Below are positions 37,828 to 47,987 of a stretch of DNA of 64,000 nt, one piece after another. The notes under the pieces are model-generated. The model made no database searches. It was not told the DNA's origin and worked only from the letters and a program-made list of their open reading frames with translations. Made by a program: the position numbers and the translations under genes. Location: NCBI RefSeq assembly GCF_001577265.1, contig NZ_CP014517.1:2223001-2287000 (forward strand). Reading direction: 5' to 3'. Within the stretch, counting starts at the first letter, position 1, and every line of letters starts with the position of its first letter. Source of the stretch: Variovorax sp. PAMC 28711. GTDB lineage: Bacteria; Pseudomonadota; Gammaproteobacteria; Burkholderiales; Burkholderiaceae_C.

Positions 37828-38244
37828 ATGGCCGCCATCCACATCACCGACATCGAGGCCGCCATCAACCATTGGCGGGAGCGCAAACCCTCGCCCGACG
37901 GGATCACGCTGGCCCCCGAGATTCGGGCGCTGGCCGAGGTGTACGCCCTCATGGTCTATCACCACGAGGACGAGGTCGACGATGTCGGCTTTCCGCCGCA
38001 AGCCTGGGCCGCCTGGCTCGGCTGGTACGAAAGCACGCCCGACACCCCGTGCATCGCGATCTGCTCCACCAGCCAGGGCGACGACGAGTGCAAGGGCTGC
38101 GGCCGCAGCTTCCACGAAGTGCAGCATTGGCCCGCCCTGTCGCCGGCCGAGAAGCGTGTCACGTGGCGCCGCATCACCATGGAAGACACGGCCTGGCGCT
38201 TCAACAAATACGCTGAGCGGGCGCGCGAAGACGCGCCCACCTGA
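37828..38244 (+). CDS. DUF3717-DUF1289 domain protein
   Basis: A 138-residue protein with an N-terminal DUF3717 segment (HITDIEAAINHWRER, then LAPEIRALAEVYALMVYH) and a C-terminal DUF1289 domain with four Cys (TPCIAICS, DDECKGCGRSFHEVQHW) that probably bind a metal. The start is the ATG at 37828; the frame opens 78 nt further up without a better signal. The next gene follows after 5 nt. Neither domain has a defined function. Confidence 0.83.
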   Translation: MAAIHITDIEAAINHWRERKPSPDGITLAPEIRALAEVYALMVYHHEDEVDDVGFPPQAWAAWLGWYESTPDTPCIAICSTSQGDDECKGCGRSFHEVQHWPALSPAEKRVTWRRITMEDTAWRFNKYAERAREDAPT

Positions 38245-38249
38245 CGGCC

Positions 38250-38552
38250 ATGCGACGCCTCGCGCAAGCCCCCAATCTCGCGATTGCGACGCTCTGGGTG
38301 CATGCCCTGCGCGAAGACGGCATCGACGCCACGGTGCAGCGCGAATTCCTCGGCGCCGTGATGGGCCAGTTGCCGCCCGACCAGTGCCTTCCCGAAATCT
38401 GGATCGACGACGACGCGCAGTTCGCGCTGGCGCAGCGCGCACTCGCCGCCGTGCAGAACCGGCCACAGCGCCTCTGGCACTGCGTGTGCGGCGAAAAGAT
38501 CGAAGGTGGATTCGAGCAGTGCTGGCACTGCGGCGAAATGATGCCGCGCTGA
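38250..38552 (+). CDS. DUF2007-like zinc-ribbon protein
   Basis: A 100-residue protein. Residues about 1-65 (NLAIATLWVHALREDGIDAT, LPEIWIDDDAQFALA) resemble the DUF2007 signal-transducing/ACT-like fold. The C terminus holds a compact zinc ribbon with CxC and CxxC pairs (WHCVCGEK, QCWHCGEMM). It starts 5 nt after the DUF1289 gene and is probably cotranscribed. It converges with yaeQ with 4 nt between stops. Confidence 0.78.
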   Translation: MRRLAQAPNLAIATLWVHALREDGIDATVQREFLGAVMGQLPPDQCLPEIWIDDDAQFALAQRALAAVQNRPQRLWHCVCGEKIEGGFEQCWHCGEMMPR

Positions 38553-38556
38553 CGCG

Positions 38557-39117
38557 CTACTTCAGGCGCTCCAGCTCGATGTCGATGCTCTCGGTGCCGT
38601 CGCCCAGCGTCAGCGTGCTTTCCTGAATCGTCGCCTGCAGCTGCATGCTGCGCTGCGCGAGCTTGGCCACGGCCTGCGAGGTCTCGCTCGGCACGCGCCA
38701 CACCTGCAGGTTCTGCGGACGCGTCAGCTTGTTCTCGATGCCCTTCCACCAGATGCCGGCGGCGTGGCTGAAGCAGTAGAGCAGCACTTCGTCGGCCTTG
38801 CCGCAGGCCTTGATGAGCGGCTTTTCTTCGGGCTGCCCGACCTCGATCCAGACGCGCGTGCGGCCGGTGAAGTCGCGCAGCGACACGTCGGGATCGTCCG
38901 GGTTCGACAGCCCCGCGCCGAAGGCCAGCACGCCGTCGCCGTCGCACACGCTCTGCAGCTTGTGCGCGTTGAGCGCCAGCGCGATGAGCCGGATCATCAT
39001 CCGCTCGTCGTTCTCGCTCGGATGCCGCGCCAGCGTGAGCGCGTGGTCGGCGTAGTAGCTGTGGTCGATGTCGGCGACCGCGAGGTTCGCCTTGAAGATG
39101 GTGGATTTGAGGGCCAT
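38557..39117 (-). CDS. yaeQ: YaeQ family protein
   Basis: A 186-residue protein. The N-terminal MALKSTIFKANLAVADIDHS and internal HALTLARHPSENDERMMIRL and WIEVGQPEEKPLIKACGKAD segments are the YaeQ signature. The family has a nuclease-like PD-(D/E)xK fold and the Glu and Lys pair is kept, but enzymatic activity has not been established. The gene lies 82 nt downstream of purB in the same direction, separated by a repeat-like hairpin element. Confidence 0.92.
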   Translation of the reverse strand: MALKSTIFKANLAVADIDHSYYADHALTLARHPSENDERMMIRLIALALNAHKLQSVCDGDGVLAFGAGLSNPDDPDVSLRDFTGRTRVWIEVGQPEEKPLIKACGKADEVLLYCFSHAAGIWWKGIENKLTRPQNLQVWRVPSETSQAVAKLAQRSMQLQATIQESTLTLGDGTESIDIELERLK

Positions 39118-39129
39118 CAGATTCGCCGC

Positions 39130-39199
39130 AGGGCCGCCCCAAGGCGGTTCAGCCCCCGCGGGGGGCAGTGAGGACACGAAGTGCCGAACGTGGGGGCTT
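39130..39199. repeat. Extragenic hairpin element between purB and yaeQ
   Basis: Two hairpins lie close together: CCGCC-CCAA-GGCGG (about 39135-39148) and GCCCCC-GCG-GGGGGC (39152-39166), followed by CAGTGAGGACACGAAGTG and GTGGGGGC. Elements of this composition recur in intergenic regions of Variovorax and Acidovorax, as I recall. It may also end or attenuate purB transcription. Confidence 0.5.
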
Positions 39200-40588
<1,389 letters not shown>

Positions 40589-40619
40589 TTAAGTGGCGCG
40601 GTTTCCGGCCGCCGCGCGC

Positions 40620-41702
40620 CTACTCGGCCGCCGCATCCTTGAAGAACTGGATGCGTTCGGCGGTGGCCGGATGGGTCGAAAACGCCATGCCAATCGCACC
40701 GTCGCCGTCGCCGCCGGCGTTCTTTTCCTTCTCGCGCCAGCCTTCGATCGCCTGGAAAAAAACCGCCATCGCGCGCGGCGAGATGCCGCTGGCGCGCATC
40801 AGCCGCACCGATTCGACGTCGGCCTCGCGCTCGGCGTCGCGCGAGTAGCCGAGCGTGGCCAGCAGCACCGGTGCGCTGCCGATGAGCGTGCCGTAGTCGC
40901 CGAACGCGACCGACACCGCAAAACCGACGGCCGACGCCTGCACCAGCTGGCGCATCGTGTGGCGCAGCCGCACGTGGCCGAACTCGTGGCCCAGCACGCC
41001 GAGCACCGCATCGTCGCTGTCCTTGCCCGACGGCATCAGTTGCACGAGCTCGTCGGTCAGCACGATCGTGCCGCCGGGCAACGCGAGCGCGTTCGGGCCG
41101 AGCGATTTTTCGCCGGACCGGCGGAATTCGAGCTTCCACGAAGGCGCGCCGTCCGGATGCGCGCGCGCCACCATCTGCATGAAAGCGCGCCGGATGCGTT
41201 GCTGTTCGTCGGTCGGCAGGGCGCTGGGTTTCAGCAGGTTCTGGTCGAGCGATTCGAGCGCCTGCTCGCCGATGAGCGCGTCGACGCGCTGCGGGATCGC
41301 CGCGGTCACGCTGGCCGCGACCCATGGCAGGCCCCACTGGTACATCGCCGCGATGGCCGTGAACAGCAGCACCAGCGACACCGCCACGCTGCGCCAGTTC
41401 TGCTGCATGCGCACGATCCAGCTTTCGGGCAGCGCCGGATGCTGCGCGACCCAGGCGTCCCACGCGCCGACGTCGACGGCCTGCAGGCTCGCACCGCCCG
41501 GCAGCTGCGCGAGGCGCCCGCCGTGGCGTGTGCGCTCGGGCCAGCGCACCTGCGATGCCGGCACGGTCAGCGGCGTGAAGGTGGCGGCCCCTGAAGGCGT
41601 CACCGTGAGCAGGCCGTCGTGCAGGCGCAGGTGCGCCGCATGCGGCCGGCTGTGGCGGCCATCGAAGAAGCGTGCGTCGAGCGCCGGTCCGGGCGCGCTC
41701 AC
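40620..41702 (-). CDS. M48-family membrane metalloprotease
   Basis: A 360-residue protein with one strong membrane helix (SVAVSLVLLFTAIAAMYQWG) after a roughly 100-residue N-terminal beta-rich domain, then an M48 catalytic domain. The zinc motif is GVLGHEFGHVRLRHT and the third ligand is in DAEREADVESVRLM; STHPATAERI follows as usual. The GTG start overlaps the stop of the DUF898 gene by 4 nt (GTGA), so the two proteins are probably made together. DUF898-M48 pairs are common in beta-proteobacteria; the substrate is unknown. Confidence 0.9.
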   Translation of the reverse strand: MSAPGPALDARFFDGRHSRPHAAHLRLHDGLLTVTPSGAATFTPLTVPASQVRWPERTRHGGRLAQLPGGASLQAVDVGAWDAWVAQHPALPESWIVRMQQNWRSVAVSLVLLFTAIAAMYQWGLPWVAASVTAAIPQRVDALIGEQALESLDQNLLKPSALPTDEQQRIRRAFMQMVARAHPDGAPSWKLEFRRSGEKSLGPNALALPGGTIVLTDELVQLMPSGKDSDDAVLGVLGHEFGHVRLRHTMRQLVQASAVGFAVSVAFGDYGTLIGSAPVLLATLGYSRDAEREADVESVRLMRASGISPRAMAVFFQAIEGWREKEKNAGGDGDGAIGMAFSTHPATAERIQFFKDAAAE

Positions 41703-42880
41703 ATCCCGATGTCCAGGCCGAACAGGTCGGCCGCCATGTCGCCGGCGGCACCGGGGTTTTCCTGGCCGGCGGTCTGGGCGATGTCGTCCAGGTCGATGCG
41801 TGCTTCGATGGCCATCGCCTCGATCTGCGCGCGCCGCGTCGACACCACCGCAAAGGGCCAGTAGAGGCCGAGCGTGAGGAAGATGAGCAGGTAGTTCTTG
41901 AACTGCAGCGGCAGGTAGCGCGCGAGCTTCAGCTGGCTGTCGAAGCGCATCGCGTCGTTGCCGGTGGTCGACCACAGCAGGTTCTGCAGCCGCACCTGCA
42001 GGTACGACTTGGGCAGCACGTTCAAGACGAAGATGCCGAGGATGGCCATCACGACCATCGCGAGGATGATCACCGCGCCCAGGCCCGAGCCGCTCTTGCG
42101 GCCGATCACCCCGGTGAAGGCGGCCAGGCCGACCCCCGCGACCAGCGCGGTCACCGCCAGAAAGCCGATGCCCATCAGCTTGATGAAAAGGCCGTACAGC
42201 ACGCCCACGTCGGCGCTCAGTTTCGTCTGCAGCCCGCCGATGGCGTAGTGGTCGTGCTGGTAGTGCTTGAGCTTCCAGAGAAAGTACGGCAGGCCCACGA
42301 AGAACACCGTCATGCCGATGCCGATCAATCCGCCCGCGACGATCGGCAGCTGGCCGGGCTCGCCATCGACCGCCGGTCCGGCCATCGCGCCGGCAATCGC
42401 CACTGGCAGCAGCGCCAGTGCGAGCGGCGGCGTCATCGCGGCATAGGCGCCGCGCAGGTCGCCCGCGAAATGAAAGCGCAGTCCGCGCCAGCTGGTGTTG
42501 GCGAGCCGGAAACGCATCGCCGAGCGGAACAGCGCAGGCCAGAGGCCGACGAACGCGGCCGCCGCGACCAGCGCAGCCCAGCCCGAGAAATTGCTGCCGA
42601 CCGAATAGGCGATCAGGAAGGCGGCCGCGATCAGGGTGCCACGCAGCATCTTCACCGGCTCGCCGTGAAAGTCGAGCGCGTCGCCACCGACCCAGGTGTT
42701 GCTGTAGAAATACTTGAGCTTGCGCACCTTCGCCCAGGGCAGGTAGAGCCCGAGCGTGACCACGATCAGCAGCAGGTTGACGATCCAGATCCGGAAATAC
42801 TCGCTCCCGCTCGCGGTGAATTCGATCGGGTACCGCCGCTGGGCGACCTCTGTCGGCCGTGTGTCGAGTTCCATGCGCAT
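41699..42880 (-). CDS. DUF898 (YjgN-like) membrane protein
   Basis: A 393-residue polytopic membrane protein of the DUF898 family, with about eight helices and two copies of a characteristic unit. The first reads GLYLPWAKVRKLKYFYSNTW and the second GLYWPFAVVSTRRAQIEAMA. The start is the ATG at 42880 (another ATG lies 6 nt on). The C-terminal 40 residues are acidic and Gly/Ala-rich. It is upstream of, and translationally coupled to, the M48 protease gene and divergent from the glutathione transferase gene. Function unknown. Confidence 0.9.
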   Translation of the reverse strand: MRMELDTRPTEVAQRRYPIEFTASGSEYFRIWIVNLLLIVVTLGLYLPWAKVRKLKYFYSNTWVGGDALDFHGEPVKMLRGTLIAAAFLIAYSVGSNFSGWAALVAAAAFVGLWPALFRSAMRFRLANTSWRGLRFHFAGDLRGAYAAMTPPLALALLPVAIAGAMAGPAVDGEPGQLPIVAGGLIGIGMTVFFVGLPYFLWKLKHYQHDHYAIGGLQTKLSADVGVLYGLFIKLMGIGFLAVTALVAGVGLAAFTGVIGRKSGSGLGAVIILAMVVMAILGIFVLNVLPKSYLQVRLQNLLWSTTGNDAMRFDSQLKLARYLPLQFKNYLLIFLTLGLYWPFAVVSTRRAQIEAMAIEARIDLDDIAQTAGQENPGAAGDMAADLFGLDIGM

Positions 42881-42973
42881 TCCGCCTCGTTGTCGTGAGC
42901 CCCGGATTTTGCACGGCGTCCGTTCCCCTAGAATGAAAGCGAAACAACACGTCACACGAGGGAGAGACCCCGC

Positions 42974-43585
42974 ATGAAACTGATCGGATCCGCAGCCAGC
43001 CCCTATGTGCGCAAGGTGCGCGTGGTGCTGGCTGAAAAGCGGCTCGACTACCAGTTCGTGGTCGAAGACGTCTGGGCCGCCGACACCACTATCGCGAGTT
43101 CCAACCCGCTGGGGAAGGTGCCCTGCCTGATCATGGACGGCAGCGAGGCCATGTTCGACTCGCGCGTCATCGTCGAATACCTCGACACGCTGTCGCCCGT
43201 CGGCAAGCTCATTCCGCAACAAAGCCGAGAGCGCGCCGAGGTCAAGACCTGGGAAGCGTTGGCCGATGGCGTGATGGACGCCGGCATCCTCTGGCGTCTC
43301 GAAGCCACGTGGCCGGGCCGTACCGATGGCGAACGCAGCCAGCCCTGGATGGACCGCCAGCGCGCGAAAGTCGAAGCGGGCCTGGCCGCGATGGCCAAGG
43401 GCCTCGGCGACAAGCCGTTCTGCAGCGGCATCCACCTGAGCCTGTCCGACATTTCGGTGGGTTGCGCACTCGGCTGGATCGGCTTCCGCTTTCCGGAAAT
43501 CGACTGGCGCAGCACGCACCCGAACCTGGGCAAGCTCTACGACAAGCTCATGCAGCGACCCAGCTTCGCCGACACGAAGCCCTGA
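42974..43585 (+). CDS. Glutathione S-transferase
   Basis: A 203-residue cytosolic transferase of the bacterial YibF-like class. The thioredoxin-like N-terminal domain (about residues 1-78) has the glutathione-binding SPYVRKVRVVLAEK with Ser9 as likely catalytic residue, NPLGKVPCLIMD and FDSRVIVEYLD (the SNAIL-type position). The helical C-terminal domain contains SLSDISVGCALGWI, the N-capping box. It is a single-gene unit with its own terminator. Confidence 0.93.
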   Translation: MKLIGSAASPYVRKVRVVLAEKRLDYQFVVEDVWAADTTIASSNPLGKVPCLIMDGSEAMFDSRVIVEYLDTLSPVGKLIPQQSRERAEVKTWEALADGVMDAGILWRLEATWPGRTDGERSQPWMDRQRAKVEAGLAAMAKGLGDKPFCSGIHLSLSDISVGCALGWIGFRFPEIDWRSTHPNLGKLYDKLMQRPSFADTKP

Positions 43586-43611
43586 AAAAAGCACCGCGAG
43601 GTGCTTTTTTT
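43585..43611 (+). terminator. Rho-independent terminator of the glutathione S-transferase gene
   Basis: An 11-bp stem, AAAAAAGCACC (43585-43595) with GGTGCTTTTTT (43600-43610), has a 4-nt loop GCGA. It begins at the last base of the stop codon. With A and T tracts on both sides it can also end the convergent SDR operon, whose last stop is at 43624. Confidence 0.92.
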
Positions 43612-43623
43612 ATGCCCGGTTCT

Positions 43624-44427
43624 TCACAGACCGGTGAAGCGCTTCACCGCCGGAAAGTACAGCCGGTAGGGCAGCACGCGCAGCAACTTCATCCACGAAG
43701 TGAAGCGACGCGGAAAATGGATCTCGAAGGCGCCGCGCGCCCAGCCGGCCAGCATCTCGTCGGCGGCTTCCGCGGGCGTGATGAGCGCCGGCATCTTGAA
43801 CTCGTTCTGTGCCGTCAGCGGCGTGTCGACGAAGCCGGGCTGGATCACGCTCACGCCGATGCCGCGCGTGTGCAGGTCGGCGTACAGCACCTCGGCCAAG
43901 TTGGTGAGCGCGGCCTTGGTCGGGCCGTAGGCCAGGCTTTGCGGCAAGCCGCGGAAGCCGGCGACGCTGGCGGTGAGCGACACATGGCCTGCGCCGTTCG
44001 CGATGAAGTCCGGCAGCACCACGGCCAGCACGTTCAGCGCCCCGACGTAGTTGATGCGGTCGTGTTGGACCATCACATCGAGGTCGAACGCGTCGGCGCG
44101 CATCGCCTTGTAAGTGCCGGCGCTGACCAGCACGAAATCGATCGGACCCATCGCCCGCAACTGGCGATGCGCTGCGGCAACCGCCTCGCTGTCGCTCACA
44201 TCGAGCGGCAGCACGATGACACGCGCCGGTTCGCCCTCGGCCACGCGGTGCGGCGCCGCCAGCGTTTCGAGCGCCGTGCGATCGCGCGCCGACACCGCGA
44301 CGCGTGCGCCGCGTGCGAGCAGGGCCGATGCGGTCGCGCGGCCGATGCCGGTCGACGCACCAATCACCCAGGCGGTCTTGCCGGGCCAGTCGGCGAGAGG
44401 CGGATTGAAAGGGGCGAACAGACTCAT
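43624..44427 (-). CDS. Short-chain dehydrogenase/reductase
   Basis: A 267-residue NAD(P)-dependent oxidoreductase. The cofactor motif is VIGASTGIGRATASALLARG, with LPLDVSDSEAV and LVSAGTYKAM; the catalytic set is Ser in SLTASVAGFRG and Tyr/Lys in LAYGPTKAALTNLAEVL. The C-terminal tail is hydrophobic and basic and may touch the membrane. It is the last gene of a seven-gene leftward operon; its ATG overlaps the stop of the lipoprotein gene (ATGA). The presence of an SDR at this place fits the lipid-modification operons discussed under findings. Confidence 0.93.
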   Translation of the reverse strand: MSLFAPFNPPLADWPGKTAWVIGASTGIGRATASALLARGARVAVSARDRTALETLAAPHRVAEGEPARVIVLPLDVSDSEAVAAAHRQLRAMGPIDFVLVSAGTYKAMRADAFDLDVMVQHDRINYVGALNVLAVVLPDFIANGAGHVSLTASVAGFRGLPQSLAYGPTKAALTNLAEVLYADLHTRGIGVSVIQPGFVDTPLTAQNEFKMPALITPAEAADEMLAGWARGAFEIHFPRRFTSWMKLLRVLPYRLYFPAVKRFTGL

Positions 44428-44966
44428 TGTTTGCCTTTGTTGAACGACAACGTGACCGCACCCACCATCACGCCGAACTTGCTCATCACGGCGCGGTTCA
44501 GCATCACACGGTCGTCGACCAGGTACATCCAGTCGTCCATCTGCACCTCGTAGACGGTGTCGTCGAGGGGCTGCTTCAACGTGTAGTTCCAGTGGAAAGC
44601 GTTGCCGCGCTGCTCGCCGACTGCGGTGCCGACCACGTCGTCGGCGGTACCGGTGAAGCGACCGTCGGACAGCGCCTTCAGTTTCCACACGCGGCGGCTG
44701 GTCGTGCCGTCGCTGTAGCTGAAGCGCTCGTCGAGCACGCCATCGTTGCCCTGCCAGCTGCAGTCCATGGCAACGGTGAAACGCTTGACGACCTTGCCCG
44801 CGCGGTTCTGGAACATGCCGTGCGCATCGATGCGGCCGTTGAAGTAGTCGCGCAACGAGAGCACCGGGCGCTCGGCCGCGTAGTCGGCGACTTGCGGCGA
44901 AGCGCAGCCGGCGAGCAGCGCAGCCAGTGAAAGGGTGACGAGGGCAAGCCAGCGGCGCGGGTTCAT
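44424..44966 (-). CDS. DUF3833 family lipoprotein
   Basis: A 180-residue lipoprotein with signal peptide and lipobox LAALLAGC (lipid-anchored Cys21). The mature domain contains LRDYFNGRIDAHGMFQNRAG, FTVAMDCSWQGNDGVLDE and DDRVMLNRAVMSKFG, as in DUF3833. It resembles calycin-type small beta-barrels that bind lipids, but function is unknown. It overlaps both neighbours by 4 nt (ATGA with the transporter gene and with the SDR gene). Confidence 0.9.
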   Translation of the reverse strand: MNPRRWLALVTLSLAALLAGCASPQVADYAAERPVLSLRDYFNGRIDAHGMFQNRAGKVVKRFTVAMDCSWQGNDGVLDERFSYSDGTTSRRVWKLKALSDGRFTGTADDVVGTAVGEQRGNAFHWNYTLKQPLDDTVYEVQMDDWMYLVDDRVMLNRAVMSKFGVMVGAVTLSFNKGKQ

Positions 44967-46249
44967 GAGAGTGCTTTCGAGACAAGGGAAGAGGGAGCGT
45001 TTTCGGGCCGGATCACCAGCGCCCACAGGGCGAGCGCAGCGATCAGTTTCAGCACGCAGGGCAGCGCGCAATAGGCCAAGGTGAGGGCGTGCAGCGCGGC
45101 CGGCTCGCGTGCGCCAGGCGTGTAGCCCGCCAGTCCGAGCAGCGGCAGCGCAAGGCCGGCGGCCAGGGCGAGGTTGAGCTTGGTCGCGACGTTCCACCAG
45201 CCGAAGTACGCGCCGGCCTGTCGTGTGTCTTGTTGTGCGGCGATCACGCCGGCGAGCAACGCGGACGGCAGCACGAGGTCGGCGCCGAGCGCGACGCCCG
45301 ACAGCGCGCACACCGCGAGAAACGGTATCGCATCGCCCGCGCCCAGCACGCCCGCCCACGCGAACACCGCGATGGCCAGCACCATGCCGGCGAGCCAGCA
45401 GCGCGCAAGGCCGAAGCGCGGCACGGCGCGCAACCAGAGCGGGATCGATGCCGCGGCGCAGACGAAGTAGCTGCCGAGCACCGCCGGTTCGAACGAGGTG
45501 GGCGCCTGCAGCCGGTCCTGCACGAAGAAGAGCACCAGCGTGGCCGGGATGGCACTCGCGATGCCGTTGAGCACGAACACGGCGAGCAGACGGCGGAACG
45601 CGCTGCGGCGCAGCGGCAGCAACAGATCGGCCGGCGGATGGGCGGCGGCAGACGGCGCTGGGCGCGGCGCCCGCGTCCAGGCCCACCACGCGACGGCCAG
45701 CAGCACGATGAACAGCGCCACCATCGCGGGCAGGCCCGCGAGCGTCGGCACCACCGAAGCCAGCACCACGCCGACGAGGCCGAGCCCTTCGCGCCAGCCG
45801 ACCACGCGGCTGCGCTGCAGCGCATCGCCGCCGAGCATCGCGCCCCACGACTGGTGCGCGATGCCGAGCGCGCTGTAGCCGGCGTAGGTCACGGCCAGCA
45901 GCACCGCCGTCAATGCGAGCAGCGTGCCGTGCCGTGATGTGTCGACCAGCCATTGCGGAAAGAAGAGCAGCGTGAAGCCGAGCGCCAGCACGCCGGCCGC
46001 GCACGCGCCGAAGCCGAGCACCGCGCGGGGCGAGCGCGCCTGCAGGCGGTCGGCGAGCCGGCCGAGCAGCGGGTCCACCACGGCGTCGAACAGGCGTGCG
46101 CCGAGCAGCACCGCACCGAGCGCGGCCAGCGGCACGCCGAAGTCGCGCGCGTAGTGATTGGGCAGGATCACGTAGAGCGGCAGCGCCACGAACGCGAGCG
46201 GCAGCCCGAGGAGGCCGTAGCGCAGCAGGTCGGGGCGAGTGAAGGTCAT
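44963..46249 (-). CDS. MFS transporter of the GPH (sugar/cation symporter) type
   Basis: A 428-residue inner-membrane protein with twelve predicted helices. The N-terminal half has LGAVLLGARLFDAVVDPLLGRLADRL, the MelB/GPH-type loop with the conserved Asp residues, and HQSWGAMLGGD; the second half has GAYFGWWNVATKLNLALAAG. The substrate is unknown; in this operon it may move lipids or a lipid precursor. It is coupled by ATGA overlaps to the chalcone-isomerase-like gene before it and the lipoprotein gene after it. Confidence 0.9.
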   Translation of the reverse strand: MTFTRPDLLRYGLLGLPLAFVALPLYVILPNHYARDFGVPLAALGAVLLGARLFDAVVDPLLGRLADRLQARSPRAVLGFGACAAGVLALGFTLLFFPQWLVDTSRHGTLLALTAVLLAVTYAGYSALGIAHQSWGAMLGGDALQRSRVVGWREGLGLVGVVLASVVPTLAGLPAMVALFIVLLAVAWWAWTRAPRPAPSAAAHPPADLLLPLRRSAFRRLLAVFVLNGIASAIPATLVLFFVQDRLQAPTSFEPAVLGSYFVCAAASIPLWLRAVPRFGLARCWLAGMVLAIAVFAWAGVLGAGDAIPFLAVCALSGVALGADLVLPSALLAGVIAAQQDTRQAGAYFGWWNVATKLNLALAAGLALPLLGLAGYTPGAREPAALHALTLAYCALPCVLKLIAALALWALVIRPENAPSSLVSKALS

Positions 46250-46833
46250 TTGCCGAGCAGCGCTTCGCGCATGGCCGGTTCGGAGGTTTGCGCACCGAGC
46301 CAGATCGCGAAGAAGCGCTGGGCGAATTGCGGATCGGCGATCGGTGTCGTGGCGGTTCCGTTGTGGAAAAAGCGCACGCCGGTGTCGGGCTCGTACACGC
46401 CGAGCAGGCGGTCGCCTTTCTTCACGTTGGGGAACGCGCCCCGCATTTCGCGCATCCACTGCACGGCCTGCGTTTCGCTCACCGGTCCCGCGCGCCTGAT
46501 CTCGTCGAGCGAACGCCTGGCGATGTCCTCGCCATCGAAGTTGCGCAGGTAGCGCAGTTCGAGCGCGAGCGGGCGCTGGGCCCAGCGGTCGGCACGAAAG
46601 CCGGGCGTGACCCACAGGCTCGCGTCGTAGATGTCGAAGCCCCACATCTTCAGCCGCGTGGCGCCGGAGCGCCGCGCCTCGGGCAATGCCGCGTTCAGTT
46701 CGGCAGGCGGGTTGGCTTCAGCGGTCTGCGCGAACACGCCCGCTGCACCTGCCAGCAGCGCGCAGGCGACTATCGTTTTTGCAGCGTGTACTGCACCACG
46801 TCGATGTTGGCTTGCGCGAATGCCGCTTCGCAA
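46246..46833 (-). CDS. Chalcone-isomerase-like periplasmic protein
   Basis: About 195 residues with a signal peptide (KTIVACALLAGAAGVFA). The mature part has GFDIYDASLWVTPGFRA, LALELRYLRNFDGEDIARRS and GDRLLGVYEPDTGVRFFHNG, the pattern of the bacterial Chalcone_3 family, some of which bind fatty acids. The start is uncertain: no ATG occurs in a good place after the cfa stop, and the best candidate is a TTG at 46833 (ATG at 46854 is the next), both inside the cfa gene. The frame overlaps cfa by about 64 nt in this model. It is coupled to the transporter gene by an ATGA overlap. Confidence 0.78.
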   Translation of the reverse strand: MRSGIRASQHRRGAVHAAKTIVACALLAGAAGVFAQTAEANPPAELNAALPEARRSGATRLKMWGFDIYDASLWVTPGFRADRWAQRPLALELRYLRNFDGEDIARRSLDEIRRAGPVSETQAVQWMREMRGAFPNVKKGDRLLGVYEPDTGVRFFHNGTATTPIADPQFAQRFFAIWLGAQTSEPAMREALLGK

Positions 46834-47987
46834 TACGCCAGGTAGAACTCCCATATGCGCATGAACCTTTCGTCGAAGCCGAGTTGCAGGATGTGGCCGC
46901 GCTGCGCCAGGAAATTCTCGCGCCAGCGGCGCAGCGTTTCGGCATAGTCCGCGCCGAACGCGAACGCGTCGACCACCTCGAGTCCGGCCGCTTCGGCCTC
47001 GCGCCGGAACTCGCGCGGGCACGGCAGGCAGCCGCCTGGGAAGATGTATTGCTGGATGAAATCGGTGGAGTCGATGTAGCGGTCGAACAGCTCGTCGTCG
47101 ATGACGATGCTCTGCACGCAGGCGCGGCCGCCGGGCTTCAGCAACCGGCTCACGCTCTGGAAATACGTCGGCCAGTATTCGCGGCCAACAGCCTCGACCA
47201 TCTCGATCGAGCAGATGGCGTCGAACGGCGCATCCTTGATGTCGCGGTAGTCCTGCAGGCGCAGGTCGACCGACAGCCCCGCGGTGCGGCCCTGCGCGAA
47301 AGCAAGCTGCTCGGTCGACAGCGTGACGCCGGTCACCGAAGCGCCGAAGCTGCTCGCGGCCATCTCGGCCAATGCGCCCCAGCCGCAGCCGATTTCGAGC
47401 ACGCGGTCGCCAGGCTGCACGTTGGCCATTTCGAGCGCGCGCCGCACCTTGGCGTGCTGTGCCTCGCGCATCGGCCCTGCGAGGTTGCCTTCGAACCATG
47501 CCGACGAATAGTTCATCGTCTCGTCGAGCCACAGCGTGTAGAACGCGTTGCCCAGGTCGTAGTGCGCGTGGATGTTGCGCGAGCTGCCGGCCTTGCTGTT
47601 GCGGTGCAACAGGTGGCGCACGCGGTACAGCAGGCGGCCAAACCAGCTGCCGTACACCACGTCTTCGATGGCGCGGCGGTTGGCGATGAACACCTTGAGC
47701 AGATCGGTGAGGTTGGGCGTGCTCCAGTCGCCGGCGATGTAGCTCTCTGCGAAGCCGATGTCGCCCGACTTGAGCGCAGCGCGGCACGGCTCCCAGTTGC
47801 GCAAGGTGAGCGATGCGGTCGGGCCGGTGCCGGGCGCGGCGCCGAAGTGCTGCACCGAGCCATCGGGCAGGCGCACGGTGAGCGAGCCGTGCGCCAGGCG
47901 CTGCAGCATGCCGAGCACGGTGCGCGCGGCGCTCGGGGCGTCTTGCGGCAACGAGAAACGGGGGGCGGTGGTGCTGGTCGGGGTCAT
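46770..47987 (-). CDS. Cyclopropane-fatty-acid synthase-type SAM methyltransferase
   Basis: A 405-residue enzyme that transfers a methylene or methyl group from S-adenosylmethionine to unsaturated acyl chains of membrane lipids. The N-terminal helical domain is followed by the Rossmann core with HYDLGNAFYTLWLDETMNYS, DRVLEIGCGWGALAEMA (SAM motif I), ITGVTLS-like VTGVTLSTEQLAFAQ and SIEMVEAVGREYW. The C-terminal GFDERFMRIWEFYLAYCEAA closes the family signature. Operons of this make-up in other proteobacteria include such an enzyme that builds methylated or furan fatty acids rather than cyclopropanes; which applies here is open. Confidence 0.93.
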   Translation of the reverse strand: MTPTSTTAPRFSLPQDAPSAARTVLGMLQRLAHGSLTVRLPDGSVQHFGAAPGTGPTASLTLRNWEPCRAALKSGDIGFAESYIAGDWSTPNLTDLLKVFIANRRAIEDVVYGSWFGRLLYRVRHLLHRNSKAGSSRNIHAHYDLGNAFYTLWLDETMNYSSAWFEGNLAGPMREAQHAKVRRALEMANVQPGDRVLEIGCGWGALAEMAASSFGASVTGVTLSTEQLAFAQGRTAGLSVDLRLQDYRDIKDAPFDAICSIEMVEAVGREYWPTYFQSVSRLLKPGGRACVQSIVIDDELFDRYIDSTDFIQQYIFPGGCLPCPREFRREAEAAGLEVVDAFAFGADYAETLRRWRENFLAQRGHILQLGFDERFMRIWEFYLAYCEAAFAQANIDVVQYTLQKR

